Assembly: GCA_030603605.1 (NCBI GenBank) | Contig: JAUVXN010000013.1 | Location: forward strand, 1-19,715 | DNA: 19,715 bases | Direction: 5' to 3' | Source: Dehalococcoidales bacterium | GTDB taxonomy: Bacteria > Chloroflexota > Dehalococcoidia > Dehalococcoidales > RBG-16-60-22 | Shown: in pieces, positions 15,801 to 19,715 of the stretch | Layout: every line of letters begins with the position of its first letter | How positions within the stretch are numbered: the stretch's first letter is position 1 | Made by a program: the position numbers and the translations under genes | Notes under the pieces: model-generated | The model's database searches: none | The model's input: the letters and a program-made list of their open reading frames with translations, nothing else | What the model was told of the DNA's origin: nothing

Positions 15801-16339
15801 GTAGCTTGGGGAAGTCTGAATTCGGGAATTGCTGTGGCTAGTATGCCGCCAGCCACTGGAGCGGCTTCATAAACGGTAACACCGTATCCTGCTTTCACCA
15901 GGTCGTGAGCGGCAGTGAGGCCGGCTGGCCCCGAACCAATAATGGCTATCTCTTCCTTCTTCGTCCTCTTGACAGGAGCAGGTTTCCCCCCAGATTTCAG
16001 CGAATAATCAGCTGCCAGACGTTTGACCCACTCAATTGCGACAGGTTCATCGATGACGATTCTACGGCACTCGAGCTCGCAGGGATGGTGGCAAACCCTC
16101 CCGGTAACGGAGGGAAAGGGGTTGGTGTTCCGTATTATTTCTATGGCTTCCTTGAATTTGCCCTGAGACACGGAGTTGACATAACCAGGAATATCCATAC
16201 CTATGGGACAAGCCTCACTGCAGGGCGGCACCCTGTTTATCGGGGATGCATCCACAACACTTACTACTTTTCCGTCAATGACCTCTGCAGTTAGCACGCA
16301 CTTTTGATGACAGCGGAGACAAACTGTATCAGCCTTCAT
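12809..16339 (-). CDS. GltD-like NADPH/FAD domain fused into a molybdopterin oxidoreductase (DMSO reductase superfamily)
   Basis: A 1176-residue cytoplasmic protein; no Tat signal is visible. Residues 1-36 look like the first half of a molybdopterin-enzyme [4Fe-4S] domain (CLRCHQKC: Cys7, 10, 14, then VIDGKVVSV). Residues about 37-505 are a complete GltD-type module: cysteines 40, 44, 83, 87 and 91, an FAD Rossmann motif GSGPAG (135-140), GGILATAIPEFRLP (164-177), an NADPH site GGGNEAID (265-272) with YRRSEKEMPA (289-298) and an AAGDVVVGAG segment (409-418). At Cys507 the molybdopterin part resumes with CIKG and a YHPDRLLYPLKR block, then the Mo-bis-PGD domains to the C terminus. Cys601 in GRYTCQTP is the likely Mo ligand. 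The reaction is unknown: an NAD(P)H-linked reductase or dehydrogenase. It overlaps pntB by 11 bp. Confidence 0.9.
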   Translation of the reverse strand: MKADTVCLRCHQKCVLTAEVIDGKVVSVVDASPINRVPPCSEACPIGMDIPGYVNSVSQGKFKEAIEIIRNTNPFPSVTGRVCHHPCELECRRIVIDEPVAIEWVKRLAADYSLKSGGKPAPVKRTKKEEIAIIGSGPAGLTAAHDLVKAGYGVTVYEAAPVAGGILATAIPEFRLPQATVQADIDYITALGVQIKTNTPIGKSLTIDSLLQKYNAVLVSVGCQKSATLAIPSSDLNGIYHALPFLKDIKQGKRIRLGGKVIIIGGGNEAIDSARCALRLGVEEVSIIYRRSEKEMPALPEEVEKARSEGIQFKFLTDPKRFLGDGHNQVVGIECYKMELGELDETGRPRPVAILGSEYSMDADAVIVAIGQTADISSLRKANKLKVTSRGTVVVNPSTLATDIPGLFAAGDVVVGAGTVVDSIAAGRKAASSIIKYLGGPEPEKPEIKEAPMPEMVTGLVGEKSRQRMPTLTPAEAVGSFQETALGYSDRMGIEEASRCMNCVTQCIKGATIPDVMYHPDRLLYPLKRAGERGEGKWERISWDEALNTIAGKLKEIKEKYGPEAIHISCGSGQKHVGLETIAIAEKLWPCPNTHWGRYTCQTPDEFQNWITFGDSITYEFGPDYEHSKCIVFWGSIPEVGTPRDTRAVYRGLRNGAKLLVIDPRPTPMAKRADIWLRIRPGTDMALALAMAHVIINEELYDKEFVKKWCVGFDKLKEHIQKYPPEWAAKVTGLAREDIIRAAKLYATNTPGCVYVRLGAGAQIITSTQQSRAISILIALCGNVDVPGGNLLYYRTYRDALFWHIYDMDKGIMGPAAVEAKRIGAKEYPFMHKGRVCDIPGTIRAMGRGEVRGLWCVCDNLIVAEIGNREIWDVMKNKLDFTFVSDFFMTPTAELADIVLPAAFYQEIDLLSGAFGYPSNYIIATPKLVEPLGECKDDREVAIELARRMGMDVTPWHSVKDWLDWRLKYLGITYDELYQKPGSRITLPREFRRYERSQPPFGTASGKVELYSSVFEAVGYDPLPVYQEPPDGPVSTPELFKEFPLIYTHYRIWSYMHSEGRQIDRQRRLAPEAYLEINPETASKLGISTGDRVYLDTPKSKGEQPIKFKARLIPEMHPDVVAGPHGWWFPEKPGPEYGCFDSNINALLTLDPPYDPAIGVMQCRAFLCRVWKAESQ

Positions 16340-17756
16340 TTATCTTCTCCTGGGAGACCGCTTGCCCTTGAAGGCTGCTGAGCAAGGCATTGAGATTTGC
16401 CTTGGCATCGCCCCAAATAGTAATCACATGCGGCATCTTATAAAGTTGATTCTCTACACCGGAAAACCCCGGCTTTTCATCGTAGTTCAACACGAGAACA
16501 GTGTTGGCATCTTGAACTTCAAGAATGGGCATGCCAGAAATCGGGGTATCCTGACGAAGGCTGGCTGTGGGATTAACCACATCGCAAGCACCTATCACGA
16601 TAGCTAGCTCCGCTTTCTTAAAATCGTCATTAATTACCTGCATCTCAAACAATTCATCGTATTCTACCCCTACTTCGGCAAGCAGCACATTCATATGCCC
16701 TGGCATACGGCCGGCGACAGGGTGAATAGCATATCGAACCCTTGCTCCCCGTTCCTTAAGCCAGTTCGCTAAGCTGTGGACTTGCTCTTGGGCTTGAGAC
16801 AGTGCCATTCCATAACCAGGGGCAATGATGATATCCTTGGCGGCTTTCAAGGCAGTGATGGCGCGGTCGAATGATGCACCACCTTGACTGTCAGCCTCAG
16901 CAGGCACCTCCTCTAGTGCTTCTGCCGGCGTAGCAATGCTCGGCCTAATTCCAGAAAACACACCTAGAAGGTTCCTATTCATAGCCCGACACATAGTAAT
17001 GGTAAGGAGGGCGCCAGAAGCGGCAACACAGGCTCCACATCCAATCAGGAGAAAATTGTTCAGTGCAATCCCACAAAAGGCGGCTGCAAAACCGGCAGTG
17101 CTATTGAAGAAGGAGATTATCACTGGCATATCAGCTCCTCCAACACGAATGGTGAAGATGACACCTATCATTACAGACACCACGATGAGACCGATAGCCG
17201 AGCCAGAGGCGATTGGCAGCCCATACTTTAATATGGCAAGCACGCTCAGCAGCAGGGTTAATAGTAACAATCCAAATAAAATGGTAGTGTGCCTGGGTAA
17301 GAACACTGGTCGCTGCTCAATCTTCCTGGCGAGCTTCCCAGCGGCGATAAGGCTTCCGCTGAAAGTCGCTGCGCCAACGATGATGCCCAGCACGCCGCCG
17401 ACCTGAGCCAAGGTGGTTAAGTCAGCTCCCTTTCGTATAAACTCTGAAAAAGCAATAAGAAATGCAGCAGTTCCACCGCAACCGTGCTGAAAGGCTATCA
17501 TCTGCGGGACACCGAGCATACTCACTCTGACTGCTAGGATAGACCCTAAAGTTCCACCGAGCAAAACAGCTATCAGGACAAATTCCAGACCTAACATGGG
17601 GTATCGGAGCACCATAAAGGCCACAGCCCCGGCGTAGGCAAGCATATTGAGCCAACCACCCCGGCGTGCTGTCCGAGGGCTTCGGAAGAGGGCTATGCCT
17701 CCTAGAAAAAGGAGAATGACAACGGCAGCAACAAGATACTCTAAGGGAAACCCCAT
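16329..17756 (-). CDS. pntB: Proton-translocating transhydrogenase beta subunit (PntB), unusual NADP site
   Basis: A 475-residue PntB: about nine membrane helices (1-270) followed by the nucleotide-binding domain III (about 305-465). Proton-path residues are present: His91 in QHGCGG, Asp209 in GGADMP and Asn218. Domain III has IAPGYGMALSQAQ (311-323), HPVAGRMPGHMN (345-356) and IGACDVVNP (388-396). However, the KRSM segment whose Lys-Arg-Ser normally grip the 2'-phosphate of NADP(H) reads NYDE here (424-427), before the conserved GFSGVEN. This suggests altered nucleotide preference or affinity. The enzyme couples hydride transfer between NAD(H) and a second nucleotide to proton movement. It starts 3 bp after pntAB and its end overlaps the molybdopterin fusion by 11 bp. 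Confidence 0.95.
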   Translation of the reverse strand: MGFPLEYLVAAVVILLFLGGIALFRSPRTARRGGWLNMLAYAGAVAFMVLRYPMLGLEFVLIAVLLGGTLGSILAVRVSMLGVPQMIAFQHGCGGTAAFLIAFSEFIRKGADLTTLAQVGGVLGIIVGAATFSGSLIAAGKLARKIEQRPVFLPRHTTILFGLLLLTLLLSVLAILKYGLPIASGSAIGLIVVSVMIGVIFTIRVGGADMPVIISFFNSTAGFAAAFCGIALNNFLLIGCGACVAASGALLTITMCRAMNRNLLGVFSGIRPSIATPAEALEEVPAEADSQGGASFDRAITALKAAKDIIIAPGYGMALSQAQEQVHSLANWLKERGARVRYAIHPVAGRMPGHMNVLLAEVGVEYDELFEMQVINDDFKKAELAIVIGACDVVNPTASLRQDTPISGMPILEVQDANTVLVLNYDEKPGFSGVENQLYKMPHVITIWGDAKANLNALLSSLQGQAVSQEKINEG

Positions 17757-17759
17757 CGG

Positions 17760-18041
17760 TCACTCCTTCTTTTTAAACATCTTGAACATGCGGTCGGTCA
17801 GCAGAAATCCACCAATGCAGTTGAAAGAAGCCGTGAGCACAGCTACAATAACTAATGCAGTAATCAGAGGCGAGAGATTTTTAGAAAGCAGAACAAAAGC
17901 CCCAAGAATAGTTATAGAGGAAATGGCGTTGGTGGCGCTCATCAAAGGTGTATGTAATAGGGTGGGAACTCTGGAAACCAAGAAATACCCCACTCCGAGA
18001 ATGAAAAAGAAAATTCCCAGCATTATGATGAGAGGTAACAA
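17760..18041 (-). CDS. pntAB: Transhydrogenase alpha subunit, membrane part (PntAB)
   Basis: A 93-residue membrane protein with three hydrophobic helices. It carries the family segment RVPTLLHTPLMSATNAIS, where most members read VxPALHTPLM, so there is a single extra Leu-type change in the conserved turn. It is the short transmembrane piece that is separate from PntAA in three-gene transhydrogenases such as that of Rhodospirillum. The start is a TTG at 18041 preceded by AAGGTGGTG, 13 bp after the pntAA stop. It ends in a basic tail 3 bp before the pntB start. Confidence 0.93.
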   Translation of the reverse strand: MLPLIIMLGIFFFILGVGYFLVSRVPTLLHTPLMSATNAISSITILGAFVLLSKNLSPLITALVIVAVLTASFNCIGGFLLTDRMFKMFKKKE

Positions 18042-18054
18042 TTAGACACCACCT

Positions 18055-19224
18055 TTATCTAGCCTTTTCTCCCATTGCTTTCAAGGTGCCCCGATGCAAG
18101 ATTTCACCCTGGTGAGTAATAAGAGCCTCTTTATTGATTTCATCTTTTAGGTCCATCTCGCCCGAATCACCCTTATAGAGGTTCAGGAGGAAATTACAGA
18201 TATTTTTCGAATATAACATGCTGGCGTGGGCTGGCATTCGTCCAGGAATGTTCTTATAGCCACTGATTGTGACGCCGTTGTCAAGGGTGATTTCTTTACC
18301 ACCCTCTGTCAGCTCACAGTTTCCACCTTGGTCGACACTAACATCTACAATCACAGCCCCCGGCTTCATCGAAGAGATAACATTTTTGGTTATTAACAGC
18401 GGAGCCTTCTCTCCCGGTACCAGGGCGCAGAGTATTATCACATCTGCTTCTCTGGCTAAGGGAGCTAGGGCTTCTTGCTCTTTCTTAAGCCACTCGGAAG
18501 GCAATGCTTTAGCGTAGCCTCCTTCTCCCTCAGCAATTTCTTTGGGAACATCCCATCCTGCATCTTTAGCTCCCAGGCTGCGACTCGCTTCTCGTGCCGC
18601 AGCGCGGATATCGACGCAAGATACTACACTGCCGAGTCTTTTGGCTGTGGCTACCGCTTGTAGCCCCACGACTCCCATACCGACCACCAGAAAGTTGGCT
18701 GGTGGGGTAGCGCCTACAGCGGTTCCCATCATGGGGATGAACTTCGGCAGTCGGTGGGCTGCCATTAGTATTGATTTGTATCCTGCCACCGTACTCATAC
18801 TACTCAAGGCATCCATAGGTTGGGCTCGGGAAATTCTAGGAATAGCATCCATAGAAAAGGCTGTAATTCCTTGTTTGCATAGTTGCTGCACCATCCCGTG
18901 GTTAGCTGGGGCAGCCGGGTGGAGAAATGTCACCAGCACAGTCCCCCCTCGCATCATGGAAATTTCATGTTCGCCTATCTTGTCGTTGAGCATTGGTTCC
19001 TTTACCTTGAGAATGACCTGGGCCTTTTCATATAGCTCCCTCACATCGGAGACCATCTCTGCCCCGGCTTCAAGGTAAGCGCTATCCTCAACGAGGGAAC
19101 CAACTCCTGCTCCCGACTCCACCGCCACCCTGTATCCTCGTTTGCTGAGCTCCTCGACTTGCTGTGGTAGAAGGGCTACGCGACCTTCTTCAGCCATTAT
19201 TTCTTTAGGAACACCAATAATCAT
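18055..19224 (-). CDS. pntAA: Transhydrogenase alpha subunit, NAD(H)-binding part (PntAA)
   Basis: A 389-residue soluble subunit related to alanine dehydrogenase. It has SRAQPMDALSS (132-142), the mobile-loop/RQD-type segment characteristic of transhydrogenase domain I. It also has the NAD Rossmann glycines GMGVVGL (182-188) with Asp205 at the end of the second strand, indicating NAD(H), and a VIVDVSVDQGGNCELTEGG segment (291-309). The next two genes are pntAB and pntB, so alanine dehydrogenase is excluded by context. It begins the minus-strand series, with the divergent regulator 458 bp upstream. The start is ATG at 19224 after a G-rich stretch about 10 nt upstream. Confidence 0.95.
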   Translation of the reverse strand: MIIGVPKEIMAEEGRVALLPQQVEELSKRGYRVAVESGAGVGSLVEDSAYLEAGAEMVSDVRELYEKAQVILKVKEPMLNDKIGEHEISMMRGGTVLVTFLHPAAPANHGMVQQLCKQGITAFSMDAIPRISRAQPMDALSSMSTVAGYKSILMAAHRLPKFIPMMGTAVGATPPANFLVVGMGVVGLQAVATAKRLGSVVSCVDIRAAAREASRSLGAKDAGWDVPKEIAEGEGGYAKALPSEWLKKEQEALAPLAREADVIILCALVPGEKAPLLITKNVISSMKPGAVIVDVSVDQGGNCELTEGGKEITLDNGVTISGYKNIPGRMPAHASMLYSKNICNFLLNLYKGDSGEMDLKDEINKEALITHQGEILHRGTLKAMGEKAR

Positions 19225-19356
19225 TCTTTTGAACCCCCGTTAATATTAAATTTTTCTTCTTCTATTCCCCACAAAATAAAAAGGCTCAGGAATACATTAA
19301 TCGTGTTCATTAGCCTCTTTAATCGCTTACGCCTCTTCTCTTGTTTACTCTAGCCA

Positions 19357-19362
19357 ATTATA
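19357..19362 (-). promoter_or_regulatory. Possible -10 box for pntAA
   Basis: On the minus strand a perfect TATAAT lies about 130 bp upstream of the pntAA start. No good -35 sits at the standard distance (TTGGCG is 12 bp away, too close). This would leave a leader of roughly 120 nt. The call is weak and rests on the -10 hexamer and location alone. Confidence 0.3.
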
Positions 19363-19586
19363 CTTGCCCTTCACCGCCAAATATTTAACTGTTCGGTAGA
19401 AGCACTATGAAATAGGGGTCAGGCTATTAAATTTTTGGTAATACAGCGTGGCTGAATATTATTAGCACCAAAAAAGCAGGTTGTCAAGATAATGACGGTA
19501 ATTTTTACGTAAGTGGTAAACTGATGGTGTGCTTCCAGATGAAATATTTCTCTAAATAATGTAAAAATTCGGTTATTTCATAATAT

Positions 19587-19609
19587 TTTGTTACCAAAAT
19601 CGTAACAAA
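19587..19609. promoter_or_regulatory. Palindromic candidate operator upstream of the regulator
   Basis: TTTGTTAC (19587-19594) and GTAACAAA (19602-19609) are perfect 8-bp inverted arms with a 7-bp spacer, so half-site centres are 15 bp apart. The site lies just upstream of the -35 of the right-edge gene and in the control region shared with pntAA. This is suitable for autoregulation and for control of the divergent operon. The binding protein is not identified. Confidence 0.5.
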
Positions 19610-19624
19610 GGCATCGAGTTATCT

Positions 19625-19652
19625 TTGCCTACCGACGTGAGCGTGCTATAAT
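19625..19652 (+). promoter_or_regulatory. Sigma-70-type promoter of the right-edge regulator gene
   Basis: TATAAT (19647-19652) is preceded by TGC, giving an extended -10. TTGCCT (19625-19630) is a fair -35 with a 16-bp spacer. It is followed by GGGAGG (19672-19677), 5 nt before the ATG at 19683, so promoter, ribosome-binding site and start agree. Confidence 0.6.
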
Positions 19653-19682
19653 TAATTATTAGACTTTGCTTGGGAGGTTGCT

Positions 19683-19715
19683 ATGACTGACGAGCTTGAT
19701 AGAAAACTGGTGCTG
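19683..19715 (+). CDS. Start of a probable Lrp/AsnC-family transcriptional regulator (truncated by the window end)
   Basis: Only the first 11 residues are visible: MTDELDRKLVL. The pattern Leu-Asp-x-x-Leu/Ile-Leu near the N terminus is how Lrp/AsnC winged-helix regulators begin (LDRKIL-type). The gene has a clear ribosome-binding site and promoter and is divergent from the pntAA operon, a usual place for a local regulator. Lrp-type proteins normally sense amino acids or related small molecules, so an amino-sulfonate or amino acid effector would fit the aminotransferase downstream of pnt. With so few residues the family call is tentative. Confidence 0.5.
   Translation, partial: MTDELDRKLVL

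Larger units (their letters stand above)
19225..19682. other. 458-bp divergent intergenic control region
   Basis: The stretch between pntAA and the right-edge regulator has no convincing gene. It is AT-rich and holds a candidate promoter for each side (19357-19362 minus, 19625-19652 plus), a palindrome at 19587-19609, and a partly repeated AAGAGGC motif in the presumed pntAA leader (minus strand, about 19313-19338). The right half contains several short AT-rich inverted repeats (for example GTAATTTTTAC near 19498-19508), of the type bound by Lrp-like or other dimeric regulators. Confidence 0.6.

Noticed and set aside
12809..16339. Glutamate synthase small subunit (gltD) or a plain formate dehydrogenase
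   Set aside because: No large GltB subunit is present, the GltD domain is embedded in a molybdopterin enzyme, and there is no selenocysteine-type or formate-specific context to assign formate dehydrogenase.
18542..19078. 178-codon open frame on the + strand
   Set aside because: It is antisense to pntAA, which has all its domain motifs in frame; no independent signal supports it.
18055..19224. Alanine dehydrogenase
   Set aside because: The protein is homologous to it, but the SRAQPMDALSS loop and the directly following pntAB and pntB show it is transhydrogenase domain I.
1..19715. CRISPR array, tRNA/rRNA genes, insertion sequences or phage genes
   Set aside because: I saw no regularly spaced repeats, no tRNA-like cloverleaf, and no transposase, integrase or phage-type proteins in any frame.

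Overview
The window is about 19.7 kb of a bacterial chromosome or contig of intermediate GC content. It is densely coded, and I see no mobile elements, CRISPR arrays or RNA genes. The best taxonomic guess is an anaerobic or microaerophilic Chloroflexota of the Dehalococcoidia type. The hints are a TRAP binding lipoprotein with a long Pro-Ala linker, a ferredoxin-linked 2-oxoacid oxidoreductase and a cytoplasmic molybdenum enzyme. This is inference from style, not from a marker gene.

Layout. On the + strand at the left end lie an AMP-forming acyl-CoA ligase (11-1540) and a ComC-like sulfolactate/malate dehydrogenase (1568-2581). They converge through a hairpin (2611-2639) on a long minus-strand series. 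In its own transcription order, from the right end leftward, that series is: pntAA-pntAB-pntB (a three-gene proton-translocating transhydrogenase), a 1176-residue GltD/molybdopterin oxidoreductase fusion, an SCP2-like protein, a class III aminotransferase, a 221-bp gap with an inverted repeat, a TRAP transporter (dctP-dctQ-dctM), a 116-bp gap, an HPrK-like P-loop protein, a ComA-like phosphosulfolactate synthase, and a four-subunit 2-oxoacid:ferredoxin oxidoreductase (korD-korA-korB-korC). At the right edge a divergent + strand gene begins with MTDELDRKLVL, probably an Lrp/AsnC-type regulator; it has a good promoter and a palindromic candidate operator.

How the genes may work together. ComA and ComC belong to the first half of coenzyme M biosynthesis (PEP + sulfite -> phosphosulfolactate -> sulfolactate -> sulfopyruvate). 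Here they sit with an importer, an amino-group-removing enzyme of the taurine/omega-amino-acid type, an acyl-CoA ligase and an oxidative 2-oxoacid decarboxylase. ComB (phosphatase), ComDE (sulfopyruvate decarboxylase) and the known C-S lyases (Xsc, SuyAB, CuyA, IslA) are not in the window. The most interesting reading is a C3/C2-sulfonate catabolic module. In it, ComC makes a 2-oxoacid such as sulfopyruvate, the Kor complex could turn this into an acyl-CoA, and a ComA variant, translationally coupled to a kinase-like protein, could run in the desulfonating direction. This is a hypothesis; the alternatives (sulfonate biosynthesis, or a ComA-like enzyme with another nucleophile) are open.

Two protein-level oddities stand out. 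A complete GltD-like NADPH/FAD domain appears to be inserted inside the [4Fe-4S] domain of the molybdopterin enzyme. The adjoining PntB lacks the Lys-Arg-Ser residues that normally bind the NADP(H) 2'-phosphate.
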